Under the pieces are notes generated by a model. The model saw only the letters and a program-made list of their open reading frames with translations. It was not told the origin of the DNA and ran no database searches. 64,000 nt of DNA, taken from the NCBI GenBank assembly GCA_964586315.1, contig CAZPHE010000004.1, positions 9,677 through 73,676 on the forward strand. The letters run 5' to 3'. The position numbers and the translations under genes were made by a program. This stretch comes from CAZEER01 sp964586315. Its GTDB lineage: Bacteria > Fidelibacterota > Marinisomatia > Marinisomatales > UBA1611. This document shows, one piece after another, positions 9,268-19,361 of the stretch. Each line of letters starts with the position of its first letter. Within the stretch, counting starts at the first letter, position 1.

Positions 9268-10293
9268 TTATTGACCATTAATTGAATACATTCTTATTAG
9301 TTTCTTCCATTTTACACTTATATTATCCCATGAATATTTCTGGGCTATTAAAAGTGCATTATTAGACAACTTTTTTGATTGATGGTGATCATTTATTAAA
9401 TACATAATCTCATTTACCATACCATCAGTATCTCCATCATTCACTAATAACGCAGTTTTACCATGTTTAAGTAAATATGGAATACCTCCTACGTTCGTAG
9501 ATATAATTGGTAAACCTAAAGCCATTGCTTCAATTACACTCACAGGCATATTGTCTATATGAGTAGTATTAATAAAAATATCACTTTTACTAGAAAGTGA
9601 TATCCATTGATTTTTTGTTAATTTACCAGTGAATTTAATTTGTTTTTCAATATTTAATTTTTTTGCAAGATCAATACACAATCTTTTACTACCATCTTTA
9701 TCTGGACCAACCATTGTAAGCATAGGATTATTATACTTTTTAGATAATTTATATAGTACACGAATTGCCATTTGAGGATTATATACTTTATGAAAAGAAC
9801 GAACCCATAATAATTTTGGTTTTATTGATTGACGCAATTGGAATGGATAATCTTCTAGATTTATAAAATTAGGGATATATAGAACATTATAATTTTTCTC
9901 TGAAAAAAATGTTGAAAAAAACAATGATGGAGATATATTTGTCACAGCATTACTAAAGAGGTAATTAGATAATGTAGGACTTTTTTTTATTCGATTTTTT
10001 ATATCACCTCCTCTTATAATTGTTATAAATGGGATACCCAGAAGTCTTGATACGAAGCCAAAAAAGAATGCGAAATAAAAGGCTTTAGAACTGAATACAT
10101 CTACGATCAAAAGACCTAACCTATGAAAATTATTAAAAAATATATAATTCATATGCAAAAAACGGAGTAATATATTCTTTTTAGATGAAGCATCTTTGAT
10201 ATTTATCATTTCTTTAAGTTTTGGGACCAACGTCTCCATTGAAGGCGTTGTATATCCATGAGAAGATATGTTATTCCCTATATAAATGACCAT
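9268..10293 (-). CDS. GT4-family glycosyltransferase
   Basis: A 341-residue GT-B enzyme. The C-terminal nucleotide-sugar half carries LLWVRSFHKVYNP, TMVGPDKDG, FTGKL and the E-x7-E region SVIEAMALGLPIISTNVGG that marks GT4. The N-terminal half is short, with a hydrophobic FYFAFFFGFVSRLLG that may touch the membrane. The ATG start overlaps the preceding polymerase/ligase gene by 23 bp, suggesting translational coupling. Retaining mechanism is expected for the family; substrate unknown. Confidence 0.85.
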   Translation of the reverse strand: MVIYIGNNISSHGYTTPSMETLVPKLKEMINIKDASSKKNILLRFLHMNYIFFNNFHRLGLLIVDVFSSKAFYFAFFFGFVSRLLGIPFITIIRGGDIKNRIKKSPTLSNYLFSNAVTNISPSLFFSTFFSEKNYNVLYIPNFINLEDYPFQLRQSIKPKLLWVRSFHKVYNPQMAIRVLYKLSKKYNNPMLTMVGPDKDGSKRLCIDLAKKLNIEKQIKFTGKLTKNQWISLSSKSDIFINTTHIDNMPVSVIEAMALGLPIISTNVGGIPYLLKHGKTALLVNDGDTDGMVNEIMYLINDHHQSKKLSNNALLIAQKYSWDNISVKWKKLIRMYSINGQ

Positions 10294-11647
10294 TATTCAC
10301 ATTGTTGAAAATTGGTTTAGAAATATAAATAAAAGATAAGCCAAAGATAAATCCTGGCATTGCCAGTCTCATTGCCGAATGTAACATTGTTAAAACAGCA
10401 ATTACTACAAAACATACATATATAACTTGATTTTGATCTCTTCGTCTAAAATATTCCTTAAAAATAAAAACACCCAAGGCAAATAAACCCAATAGACCGA
10501 TTATACCATGCTCCGCTAAAATTCGAGTGACCTCACTATGCGCAGCTACAGCTTTACCATAAAAATATTGATCTCTTAAATGTTTTGCCATACCTGGACC
10601 CACACCAATAACATAATTATCAAAAAATATATCTATATCGGTCAACATAATGTCAATTCTCGATGAACCACCTATTTGCCCTAATTCGTTAATAACAAAA
10701 GTAGATCTATATCGTTCTTCCATTAATCCACTCGTTATTTCAGTTGATATATTCCATAGAATTATAATAAGACCAACTAAGATTATCATCCTAAAATTTT
10801 TAATTGTTTTTGTTTTTGTTTTTTGTTTTAATGATACAAACCACCCAATTGCAATTGCTAAAAACGATGTAATAACACCGCCTCTTGCAAACGTTAAAAA
10901 TGCTTGTACAGAACACATTCCAAGAATTAAATAATCAAGAATTTCACTCTTAAACAACTTATAATTATTAATCCTTGAGATCCCAATTAATGTTATCAGA
11001 ACACCAAACATAGATGAAACTTGATTAGGACCATAACCACCACTCATATGAGTGTTGGCTTCACTAGTAAAAACGATATCTTCTGGTGATGGTAAACGTA
11101 TAAGAATAATAACACTCATTGTAATTATTGGTAAAGCCATTGCCCTGAAAATTTTTATAATATCATTTTTATTAATTATTCGATTTCTAAAATATAGGAC
11201 TGAAATAAAAAGACAAAATGGTCCAGATAAATTAAAAGAAATTAACTGACGCCAATGATTAAATGAATAATACGGAACCAATGAAATTGAAGGAATAAAA
11301 AACATTATATATATAATCATCAGAAAAGATATTTTGAGTGATTTTGCACTTTCCACTAAGATCCCCAATATTAAAAACAAAATAACAGCATATTTCCCAT
11401 ATTCCCAAAAAACATTTGCACCCGTCATCCTTAGAATAATCTCAAGACCCACAATGTAAGAAGAAAAAATACTGGCTTCATTATTTTTATTCCTATTTTT
11501 AGTAATATTAAATATTCCATATAGAATCAAAAACCATGCCCAAGCTGTTGATATAAATGAATACTTCACAAAAATGAAACCAAGAATTATGTGAAAAACA
11601 ATAAAATAATTAAATCTATAAGTCAGATATCTAATATAGGATTGCAT
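10271..11647 (-). CDS. O-antigen ligase/polymerase family membrane protein (WaaL/Wzy-like)
   Basis: A 458-residue integral membrane protein with about 10-12 helices and the large periplasmic loop typical of the Wzy_C superfamily. Landmarks are SGGYGPNQ (202-209), FARGG (253-257), GVGPG (348-352) and AHSEVTRILAEHG (369-381), the last being the conserved His/Arg region near the active site. Sequence alone cannot separate polymerase (Wzy) from ligase (WaaL). Because the locus exports through Wzm/Wzt and no Wzx was found, a ligase role is the better guess. Confidence 0.85.
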   Translation of the reverse strand: MQSYIRYLTYRFNYFIVFHIILGFIFVKYSFISTAWAWFLILYGIFNITKNRNKNNEASIFSSYIVGLEIILRMTGANVFWEYGKYAVILFLILGILVESAKSLKISFLMIIYIMFFIPSISLVPYYSFNHWRQLISFNLSGPFCLFISVLYFRNRIINKNDIIKIFRAMALPIITMSVIILIRLPSPEDIVFTSEANTHMSGGYGPNQVSSMFGVLITLIGISRINNYKLFKSEILDYLILGMCSVQAFLTFARGGVITSFLAIAIGWFVSLKQKTKTKTIKNFRMIILVGLIIILWNISTEITSGLMEERYRSTFVINELGQIGGSSRIDIMLTDIDIFFDNYVIGVGPGMAKHLRDQYFYGKAVAAHSEVTRILAEHGIIGLLGLFALGVFIFKEYFRRRDQNQVIYVCFVVIAVLTMLHSAMRLAMPGFIFGLSFIYISKPIFNNVNNGHLYRE

Positions 11648-12776
11648 TTTCTACCAATTCCAAATAATTCTCAAATGTAAAGGATTTTGCTTTTCGATTT
11701 ATATTTCTAGAACAAAATCTTAGTTTTTTTCTATCGTTTATAATTTGCATAAACATATTATGTTTCCTTACAGAATCATTATTAATTATAAAACCATTAT
11801 ATTTATCCTTTATTACATTCTTAATCTGTTTCAAGTCTGAAACTATAGATACACAACCAAATGCCCCAGCTTCCATTATGACTTTTGGAAAACCTTCAGA
11901 TTTTGAAAGTAATATAAGAATATGGGAATTTGCATAATAATCAAATATTTCTTTTCTTGGCAAAGGTCCACAAAAATTTACTTCTATGGATAAATTTTTT
12001 GCCCATAAAGTATATTTTTCAAAATCACTAGATTGACCTATAATGGTTAATGAATTAATTAATTTTGTTGGATGTATTTTTTCTATTAACATAAATAATT
12101 CATCCAAACCTTTTTCTTTTTCCAAACGACCTACAAACAAAAGATTTAGCTGATCTGAAAAGTTTTTCTTGTTTGCAATTTTTGTTGCAATTTTAAATGT
12201 TTTTTGATTAAAGCAAGGGTTGATAAAATCATAAAAGTTGCTTTTAAGCTTAGGATAGCATCCATTTATTGAGATTACAACCTTTTTGGGAAACCTTTTT
12301 AAATACCAACGTTGTAACTTATAACTTAATGGTGATGATGAATCTTCCCATGATCCAGCATACTTTATCCATATTGACCGATTCCAAAAAAAATACATCC
12401 AAGGGATAAATAATACTCCAATACCAGTGGGAGCACGAAAATGGATTACATTTGATAATTTTAAACAAAATTTGATTTTTTTTAGATTGAATGGGAAGAA
12501 TATCAGATGATTTAATTTTTGATTAAAATTTTTACCTCCCATAGGTTTCAATGGAATAAAAGTAATATTTTTTTGTTTGTGCTCAATATATGATGAGGGT
12601 GGATCATAATCATGTAAGGGAGCACAATGAAAAATCTTTTTAAATAAAGTAGAAAGATAATCAATTTCTTCAACGGTAGGTCCTAATCCGACGATGATGC
12701 CATTATTATTCATACAATAGGGTGTATGAGATATAATAGTGCATATGGAATTTTTAGTCAATAATAAATTTTTCAT
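11631..12776 (-). CDS. GT4-family glycosyltransferase
   Basis: GT-B enzyme of about 381 residues. Its C-terminal domain shows LLFVGRLEKEKGLDELF, LTIIGQS, FCGPLPRKEIFDYY and SEGFPKVIMEAGAFG (the E-x7-E region). The ORF is open to a TTG at 12815, but the ATG at 12776 (MKNLLLTKN) is preferred because it cuts the overlap with the upstream GT4 gene to 23 bp. The first ~70 residues lack the usual glycine-rich loop in clear form, so the acceptor domain is divergent. Substrate unknown. Confidence 0.8.
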   Translation of the reverse strand: MKNLLLTKNSICTIISHTPYCMNNNGIIVGLGPTVEEIDYLSTLFKKIFHCAPLHDYDPPSSYIEHKQKNITFIPLKPMGGKNFNQKLNHLIFFPFNLKKIKFCLKLSNVIHFRAPTGIGVLFIPWMYFFWNRSIWIKYAGSWEDSSSPLSYKLQRWYLKRFPKKVVISINGCYPKLKSNFYDFINPCFNQKTFKIATKIANKKNFSDQLNLLFVGRLEKEKGLDELFMLIEKIHPTKLINSLTIIGQSSDFEKYTLWAKNLSIEVNFCGPLPRKEIFDYYANSHILILLSKSEGFPKVIMEAGAFGCVSIVSDLKQIKNVIKDKYNGFIINNDSVRKHNMFMQIINDRKKLRFCSRNINRKAKSFTFENYLELVENAILY

Positions 12777-13848
12777 ATTTTGTAATACGTTTTGTCCATG
12801 TATTTGATTTTGCAAATTCCTGAGATTGATGATAAAAGTTTTTATAATGGGTGAAAACTGTATTTAAAGCATTCAAAATCTCAATAGGGTTTTTTTGGTT
12901 TATTAATAAACCATTTACATTATGACAAATTGATTCTTTTAACCCTGAATGGTTACTTCCTATTGCGGGGATTCCAAAAACGTTTCCTTCAAGTACACTT
13001 ATACCATATCCCTCTACATCTCCATCATAACCTTTTTCTGAGAGTATCATATTGACATGTGCTTTATTATAAATAGTCTGTAAAGATTTTTTTGATAAAG
13101 TGCCATGAATAGTAACTATTTCACCAACATCCAATTCCCTTATAAGAGTAAGTAGGCTTTCTTTTTGTTTTGGTTCTCCTACACAATGATAATGTACATT
13201 TGGAAATTTTTTTTTGATAAAAGGCAATGCAGACACAACATTATGTTGACCTTTTCTAAATGAAATTGAACCTACGCTTAAAAGAATTGGATAATTATTT
13301 AGTCTACCATTTTTATTTTTTGATATCCATTCAAAAGGATTAACACCATTATGAATTACAACAGTATTCAATCTGAATTGAATAGGAATTAAATTTCTAG
13401 TAAAATTAGATACTGCAATTAGGTTATCAGCTTTTTTTAGACAAAAGGTTATCCACTTCATCTTTATACCTTTACCAATTTCTGAGCCATGTAAAATCAC
13501 AAATACTTTTGGATTACTTATAAATTTCATTATAGGAATTAACCAGATTGAGGAGCGCCCAGAAACAAAAATATGAGTTATTTGTTCGCAAACTATAATT
13601 TTCCTGATGACATTAATTCTATTATACCAATTAAAAATAAAATTATTATACCGTTGAAATCTGATTATGGGGAAAGAACAATTTTTATCAAAAGAGTCCT
13701 TTTCTTTTTGATTAACGTAATCAGACACTGTACATACAATAATATTTTTCTGGTTTTTTTGTAATTCATTGACGACATGAAATGCATGAGTGCCTATACC
13801 TCCAGGTCCAGGTGGAAACTCTGATGAAATAAATAAAACTCTAGACAA
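12754..13848 (-). CDS. GT4-family glycosyltransferase
   Basis: 364-residue GT-B enzyme with a classic N-terminus, VLFISSEFPPGPGGIGTHA, containing the glycine-rich loop. The C-terminal donor domain has LLSVGSISFRKGQHN, VTIHGTL and DVEGYGISVLEGNVFGIPAIGSNHSG. The TTG start at 13848 fits the family N-terminus exactly and overlaps the upstream stop by 8 bp. It is one of six GT4 enzymes between 9 and 23 kb. The donor is probably a nucleotide sugar, identity unknown. Confidence 0.87.
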   Translation of the reverse strand: MSRVLFISSEFPPGPGGIGTHAFHVVNELQKNQKNIIVCTVSDYVNQKEKDSFDKNCSFPIIRFQRYNNFIFNWYNRINVIRKIIVCEQITHIFVSGRSSIWLIPIMKFISNPKVFVILHGSEIGKGIKMKWITFCLKKADNLIAVSNFTRNLIPIQFRLNTVVIHNGVNPFEWISKNKNGRLNNYPILLSVGSISFRKGQHNVVSALPFIKKKFPNVHYHCVGEPKQKESLLTLIRELDVGEIVTIHGTLSKKSLQTIYNKAHVNMILSEKGYDGDVEGYGISVLEGNVFGIPAIGSNHSGLKESICHNVNGLLINQKNPIEILNALNTVFTHYKNFYHQSQEFAKSNTWTKRITKYEKFIID

Positions 13849-15193
13849 TTTGGGGAATTTTTGAACCTTCTTTTAACATTACTGATGATAGTTTCCAGGA
13901 GCAAATAACTTGGTATGCCACAAAAGGGAACAAGATTATGAACACCATTAGACTAATTAAAATAGATAATTTATTACCTTTACTTTTATAAGTAGTCAGA
14001 GAAAAAGGAATATGTGTAAATAAATATTTTAAGCTATTTTGTTTTCCAAAATAGGTCCTTGAATAATATAAAACACTAGGTATCGGTCTTGGTTTTAATA
14101 TACTGGTAGGTCTAAGACTATCCCATGAACCCATTTGTCGTAGGCCACCTTGTTTAACTTTTAAATGAATCCTCTGACTTGCTGGATTAGAAATTGATAA
14201 AAGTCCATTTTTATAAATTCTTAAACCATATTCGGCATCTCCCTTGCGCATTCCTTCATATCGTTCATCAAATAACCCACATGATTTAAATACATAGCGA
14301 TACAATACTACATTACCAGTATCCAATTGATCTGCAAGGCGATATATAAAATAATTTTCAGGTGTTTTTGAACCGTGTGTAGAAATTGAGATACCTGCTG
14401 ATACATCTGCATCATAATAATCCAGACATTGCAAATGTTTTTTTAACCAATCAGGTTTTATACGTGAATCATCATCTAATAAAGCAATTATCTCTTCATT
14501 TGATTCCTGGATGGCTATGTTTCTTGCATGCCAAAGAGCCGGTATATCCTGTCTAATTAAATTTATCTTCAAATTAAATTTATCATAAAAGGATTCTTCA
14601 AATGGATTCGACTGATCTACTACAGTAACAGAAAAATTGGAATAATTTTGATTTTCTAAATCCTTTAGGAGATCATGTAAATAATTATAACGATTATAAG
14701 TAGGGATAATAACTCTAACATGGACATCATTATTAATTATAGATAAACCATCATTATTGGATATTTGAGTCTCGCCAATAAGATTAGAAGTTATAGGAAT
14801 CCGTTTCACTTTTAAATTCTTCAGAAAAGAATAAATACCTACAAATGGCTTCCGCAAAATAAAGACACAATAGAATAAATAGATTAAACTCCATGCAACG
14901 TTAAAATTTTTTCGAATAAATCTAAATTCATCTATAATACTAGGTTGATGGTTTAATTTTAACGTGGATTTAAAACCAACATCGCTTTTTTTCGGTATAA
15001 AACCATTCATTAATAAAACAAAATACATTTCTAATTTTGCACTATCATTTGATTCATAATTCTTATCTAATTTTATAGAATCATCTACATTTTGTAACAA
15101 TCTATAATTATCATTAATTAAATGAAAATACCACAATGGTTTTATCAATGTTAATACTTCAAAAGTAGAATAATTTATTTTGTTATTCTTCAT
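13841..15193 (-). CDS. GT2 glycosyltransferase with long N-terminal extension
   Basis: A 450-residue protein. The GT-A domain starts only at about residue 158 (VRVIIPTYNRYN), with VVDQSN, the donor metal site LLDDDSR and RKGDAEYGLRIY later on. About 155 residues precede it, holding a hydrophobic helix near 100-113 and no domain I recognise. A second hydrophobic helix lies near the C-terminus (ILISLMVFIILFPFVAYQV). Extended GT2 enzymes of this kind are usually inner-membrane associated. It has an ATG start and overlaps the exostosin-like gene by 11 bp. Confidence 0.8.
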   Translation of the reverse strand: MKNNKINYSTFEVLTLIKPLWYFHLINDNYRLLQNVDDSIKLDKNYESNDSAKLEMYFVLLMNGFIPKKSDVGFKSTLKLNHQPSIIDEFRFIRKNFNVAWSLIYLFYCVFILRKPFVGIYSFLKNLKVKRIPITSNLIGETQISNNDGLSIINNDVHVRVIIPTYNRYNYLHDLLKDLENQNYSNFSVTVVDQSNPFEESFYDKFNLKINLIRQDIPALWHARNIAIQESNEEIIALLDDDSRIKPDWLKKHLQCLDYYDADVSAGISISTHGSKTPENYFIYRLADQLDTGNVVLYRYVFKSCGLFDERYEGMRKGDAEYGLRIYKNGLLSISNPASQRIHLKVKQGGLRQMGSWDSLRPTSILKPRPIPSVLYYSRTYFGKQNSLKYLFTHIPFSLTTYKSKGNKLSILISLMVFIILFPFVAYQVICSWKLSSVMLKEGSKIPQIV

Positions 15194-16208
15194 TTTTTAT
15201 AAATGTTTGATAAAATCCATTAAATGTTAATCTATCTTCCCAAAGTACTCTATTCTTGATTTGAAGTTTTTTAAAATCTGCATCTGAAAGGTTATTGTGA
15301 AATTCAATTAATATATCCACTGCATCAAAAATATCTTTTTCATTTATGATTATACAATGTTTGTCCCAATCAATTTGATTATCTAAAGGCAATATGCAAT
15401 CTGTATTTATTAGGATTGGAATCCTTCCCATCGCTAATGTTTCATAAAATCTAGAAGAAAAGTTCCCAGCACCTCTAACACAGATTACATAGTTTGTTGT
15501 TAACATATTTTCTAAAAATTCCAATTTATGTTTTTTGTTTTTTTTATGGATACTGGACTTATCTCTTAATATAAAATCAGATGTTATATCATTTGTACTT
15601 AAAAACAATTTTAAGACCTCACTTCTTAATTTTGTACTTAGAGTGGGATATGAATGATCTATGTATGGTTTGATAATTAAGTTTTTATATTTATCAAATA
15701 TTTTTTTCCCTGATCGCAACTTAGCATTCACCCACTTTGTTTCTGTGATACCACAAAATCCAACTTTTGGTTTATCATCTTTAGATAAGATCTTTATTTT
15801 TTTTAATTTTAAGATACTCAATGGATCTTTAATAATTACTGGGTAAGCATGCTCATTTTTTCTACGCATTGATTTATAACAGCTATGTCTGAACAATATA
15901 TAGTTGCCTATTGGGATTTTTAATGTAAAGTCTCCGGTAGACCATGTATAAACAGGTTTATCCCAATTTTCATATTCATTTAAAATTTCAATAGCATCAT
16001 TAATTTTATTTTTTTCATAATAATAATTCCAACTTAAAGGAAGGATTAGAGCTTCTGCATCAAATGGATTATCAGATAAAATTAGATCTTGAGGATCTAA
16101 ACCATATAAAGAATGTCGAGAATATTTATATATTGGTTTAATCCAATCAGATAAATAATACCTAGGTATATCATCTGAAATATTGTCTTTTTTAAAAAAT
16201 ATTTTCAA
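15183..16208 (-). CDS. Exostosin-like (GT47-type) glycosyltransferase
   Basis: 341 residues with no GT2 or GT4 signature. The C-terminal half carries VICVRGAGNFSSRFYETLAMGRIPILINTDC, shown here as consecutive short blocks: CVRGAGNFSSR, FYETLAMGRIP and LINTDCILPLD. This is the pattern of the exostosin family (inverting GT-B, GT47-like), seen in eukaryotic heparan and plant xylan enzymes and in scattered bacterial polysaccharide loci. The TTG start overlaps the upstream TGA as TTGA. Acceptor and donor unknown. Confidence 0.7.
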   Translation of the reverse strand: MKIFFKKDNISDDIPRYYLSDWIKPIYKYSRHSLYGLDPQDLILSDNPFDAEALILPLSWNYYYEKNKINDAIEILNEYENWDKPVYTWSTGDFTLKIPIGNYILFRHSCYKSMRRKNEHAYPVIIKDPLSILKLKKIKILSKDDKPKVGFCGITETKWVNAKLRSGKKIFDKYKNLIIKPYIDHSYPTLSTKLRSEVLKLFLSTNDITSDFILRDKSSIHKKNKKHKLEFLENMLTTNYVICVRGAGNFSSRFYETLAMGRIPILINTDCILPLDNQIDWDKHCIIINEKDIFDAVDILIEFHNNLSDADFKKLQIKNRVLWEDRLTFNGFYQTFIKNEE

Positions 16209-17380
16209 TTAAAAAACTTAGAAAACTTTTGAATCTGTTTTTCCAAATTAAATTGTTTTTTTATTCGATTTATCGCATTAATTCTAATCTGATGGAGCTC
16301 CTTCTCTTTCATATTTAAAACATTATTGATTTGTTGGGCTAACTTTCTAGGGTTTCTCTTTGGTACAATCCATCCTGTTTGACCATTAACCACGTTTTCA
16401 GAAAGACCTTCAGCATTTGACACTATTGATAAAAGACCCATACCCTGAGCTTCTAATACACTATTACAAAATCCTTCCTGGATACTATATTGTAAATAAA
16501 TATCCGCCTTCTCATAATAACACTTTATATATTCATGATTTACCTGACCAAAAAAAGTAACAAAATTATTTAATCCTAACTCATGAGTAGCAAATACAAG
16601 TCGTTCATATTCTTCACCTCCTCCTACAATTGTATAATGAAAATGAATTCCTTGATTTTTAATCTTTGCCAATGCTTGTAAGGTATATTCCAAACCTTTT
16701 TTCCAGTGTAATCTAGCAACAGTTAGAAAATGGATTTTATCCTTATTAATTATTGTTTTACTATTTAATTCTGCAGCTTGAAAATTTTTGGTATTGATTG
16801 CTGGATAAATTATTTCATATTTTACTTTACTATTTAAACCATTTTCAATAGCAATTTCTATTAATTCATTAGATATAGAATGTATTTTATCAACTTTTTC
16901 CCAAACTTTATTATAGCATCCAGGATATTTTAAAGGATAGATGCATAAATCATATCCCCTAATACTTAATCCCATTCGAGCATACATTGCAGCAGCCGTA
17001 TTCTCCCTTCTCATTGACATTGTTGCGAATCCAAAATGTATCCAATCTAATTTTTGGGTAAGTATATGACAATTTAGATAAAGATTTACCCAACGCTGAT
17101 ATATTGAAACATTATCATTTTTCTCAAGATATAAAAAACGAAGAAATATTTTTGGATTTTTCAAGAAAAGTAAAACATATGAAAAAAACATTTTAGCTAT
17201 TTGTAAAAAAATATTCTTGTTTATACTAGGATTCAAAATTGTTTTACAAATATTAGAATCATCATTTTGGTTAGTAAATAGAATTACCTTATGTCCTAAT
17301 TCTTCTAGAAATGTTATTTTTGCTTTAAAGAATGTTTCAGATTCAGTAGGATTATTAGGTATTATCAGACCTATGATCAT
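16205..17380 (-). CDS. GT4-family glycosyltransferase
   Basis: 391-residue GT-B enzyme. The start chosen is ATG at 17380, which forms an ATGA overlap with the upstream methyltransferase stop; a TTG lies three codons earlier. It begins IIGLIIPNNPTESETFFKAK, and the donor domain has FLTVARLHWKKGLEYTLQAL, YTIVGGGEE, FFGQVNHEYI and SIQEGFCNSVLEAQGMGL. It is paralogous to the next upstream GT4 (18159-19361), which shares RYHWKKGYHYAI and YTIIAK, suggesting a duplication within the locus. Confidence 0.87.
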   Translation of the reverse strand: MIIGLIIPNNPTESETFFKAKITFLEELGHKVILFTNQNDDSNICKTILNPSINKNIFLQIAKMFFSYVLLFLKNPKIFLRFLYLEKNDNVSIYQRWVNLYLNCHILTQKLDWIHFGFATMSMRRENTAAAMYARMGLSIRGYDLCIYPLKYPGCYNKVWEKVDKIHSISNELIEIAIENGLNSKVKYEIIYPAINTKNFQAAELNSKTIINKDKIHFLTVARLHWKKGLEYTLQALAKIKNQGIHFHYTIVGGGEEYERLVFATHELGLNNFVTFFGQVNHEYIKCYYEKADIYLQYSIQEGFCNSVLEAQGMGLLSIVSNAEGLSENVVNGQTGWIVPKRNPRKLAQQINNVLNMKEKELHQIRINAINRIKKQFNLEKQIQKFSKFFN

Positions 17381-18162
17381 TTGGAGCAAATAAAAGCAAC
17401 TTCAGTGGGTTTAATGGCATGTTTATCACCATTATAAATATAAAGATATTTGATTTCAACCTTTGAGAAAAAACATTTCATTAAATTAATAACATCCAAA
17501 CCATAATCACGGTAATGCCCATTAAAATTTAAATGATTAAATATTTTTGTTCGTTTCCTTCTCCAATCACCTGGAATGGTAATAATAGCAATTCCTTTTT
17601 CACTTAACACTCTTGCTATCTCAGAAAGTGCAATTTTATCATCCTGTACATGTTCAAGGACATGATTATTAAATATTAAGTCAAAAGATGAGTCTGTAAA
17701 ACTCAGTTTTTGAATATCTTCTCCTGGGAAATCTACATTAAGCATATTATAATCTGTAGTATAGTATTGATGCTCAACATATTTAAGAATATGAAATTTT
17801 AAAACTGGTTCTGGTGCAAAATGTAAAATTCTTTTATTTGATGTTCTACTTAAATACTCTTTATAAAGAAAAAATAAACCCCTGTGTCTTGATCTACTAT
17901 TGCAATTCGGACAAGCAGAATTCCATGCAATTCCATGATGATTACTCAAATGCACAAATGGTTTGTTCGTCAATTCACAAAGAGGACAAAATAAGAAGTT
18001 AGAACATTTATAAATTTGTTTTTCCAAAAGAAGATTAGTCCCTTCTGAGGCTATATAATTCCATAGTCTTGTCCAATAACCATTTATTGAAAATTGAAAG
18101 CACCTTTTTAAAAATCTTTTAATATTAGCTTTTTTTATTTTTTGTTGTTCACCTAGTATCAT
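17377..18162 (-). CDS. SAM-dependent methyltransferase with zinc-ribbon-like N-terminus
   Basis: 261 residues. The C-terminal two thirds are a class I methyltransferase: a motif I-like region around RILHFAPEP, then DFPGEDIQKLSFTDSSFD, NHVLEHVQDD and an IPGDW segment. The first third has paired cysteines C59-x2-C62 and C84-x2-C87 that probably bind zinc. The protein is cytoplasmic. Both ends form ATGA overlaps with GT4 genes, so it is co-translated with them and may methylate the growing glycan or a precursor. Exact target unknown. Confidence 0.75.
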   Translation of the reverse strand: MILGEQQKIKKANIKRFLKRCFQFSINGYWTRLWNYIASEGTNLLLEKQIYKCSNFLFCPLCELTNKPFVHLSNHHGIAWNSACPNCNSRSRHRGLFFLYKEYLSRTSNKRILHFAPEPVLKFHILKYVEHQYYTTDYNMLNVDFPGEDIQKLSFTDSSFDLIFNNHVLEHVQDDKIALSEIARVLSEKGIAIITIPGDWRRKRTKIFNHLNFNGHYRDYGLDVINLMKCFFSKVEIKYLYIYNGDKHAIKPTEVAFICSK

Positions 18163-19361
18163 AATCTATCAATTGATTCATATAATTTTTTCATTTCAAA
18201 TCCTAACCTGAAGAAATTATGTTTTTTATCAATTCGTAACATCCCTCTCTGTATTATTTCTTCCATTTTTTTAGGATTTTTATTAACTACCTTTTTCATT
18301 ACATCAGTAAGATTCTTCACATCTCGTGTTTGAAAAAGAAAACCATTTAGATTATCTTCTATGATTTCTTCCATGCCACCACAATTACTACTGATCACTG
18401 GCAATCCTATTGCCATACTTTCTAATACAACATTTGCAATACCTTCTTCAACACTTGGTAACAATAGACAATCTGAATTAGCCATTTTTTTATAAATTTT
18501 TTCTTGAGAAAGATTTTTAAGAAAAGTTATATTGTTTTGTAAAGATAAATCCTTAACCTGATATAAAATTTCTTCAGAAGGTCTCTCTTTTGCTATTATA
18601 GTATAATGAATATCCATATTATTTTTAATTAGTCTATAGATTGCTGAAATAGCATAATGATATCCTTTTTTCCAATGGTATCTACCCACAGAAATAAAAT
18701 GATAATTAGATTTTTGATTCCAAGATAATTTCCTATTACTTTTAATTGCATTGGGATTTATTGCAGAATATATAATGTCTATTTTATCACTTATTGCACC
18801 ATATTTTTCTGATTCTTTAGCTATAGCCACTGATACAGCATGAAACCGATCAATTTTAGGGAAGATTTTACGATAAGCATTTTGTAGTTCTTCATCAGCT
18901 AAAGGAGAGTAGTTAACATGAGCACCACGAAGACTAAGAACTATTTTAACATTAAATAGTTCTTTTAAAAAAAACCATCTAGGTACTGACTTAGCCCATT
19001 GTATATGAAAGACATCAGGTAAATGATTAATAATGGGTAATACTTTCCCCCACCAACTTATAAAATTTATTTTTTGTTTTTTTGATATTTCCCTATAATA
19101 TGAAATGATTTTAAAAAACCTTTTATTGTTAGTAAAAAAAAGAATAATCATTTGAAAAAAAATAAAACCAAGAGATCTAAATCTATTTTGTGGAGTAGAG
19201 AATATCTTAATATTACTTGAACAGTAAGTTACTGGTTCTGTTAATCGACCAAATAGAAATATCTCCACATTCTGTTTGGATAATGATCTTATCAAATTTT
19301 CTATAAATATTGGTGCAGGAATTTTACCACTATATATTGAAACAGTTATTTTTTTCCCCAA
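18159..19361 (-). CDS. GT4-family glycosyltransferase
   Basis: GT-B enzyme of about 400 residues: donor-domain blocks FISVGRYHWKKGYHY, TIIAKERPSEEI, FLKNLSQEKIYKKM and SVEEGIANVVLESMAIGLPVISSNCGG. No ATG exists near the start. GTG at 19376 is possible, but TTG at 19361 has GGAG exactly 9 nt upstream, the same arrangement as at 9220, and is preferred. The start overlaps the asparagine-synthase-like gene. It is closely similar in layout to 16205-17380. Confidence 0.85.
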   Translation of the reverse strand: MGKKITVSIYSGKIPAPIFIENLIRSLSKQNVEIFLFGRLTEPVTYCSSNIKIFSTPQNRFRSLGFIFFQMIILFFTNNKRFFKIISYYREISKKQKINFISWWGKVLPIINHLPDVFHIQWAKSVPRWFFLKELFNVKIVLSLRGAHVNYSPLADEELQNAYRKIFPKIDRFHAVSVAIAKESEKYGAISDKIDIIYSAINPNAIKSNRKLSWNQKSNYHFISVGRYHWKKGYHYAISAIYRLIKNNMDIHYTIIAKERPSEEILYQVKDLSLQNNITFLKNLSQEKIYKKMANSDCLLLPSVEEGIANVVLESMAIGLPVISSNCGGMEEIIEDNLNGFLFQTRDVKNLTDVMKKVVNKNPKKMEEIIQRGMLRIDKKHNFFRLGFEMKKLYESIDRL

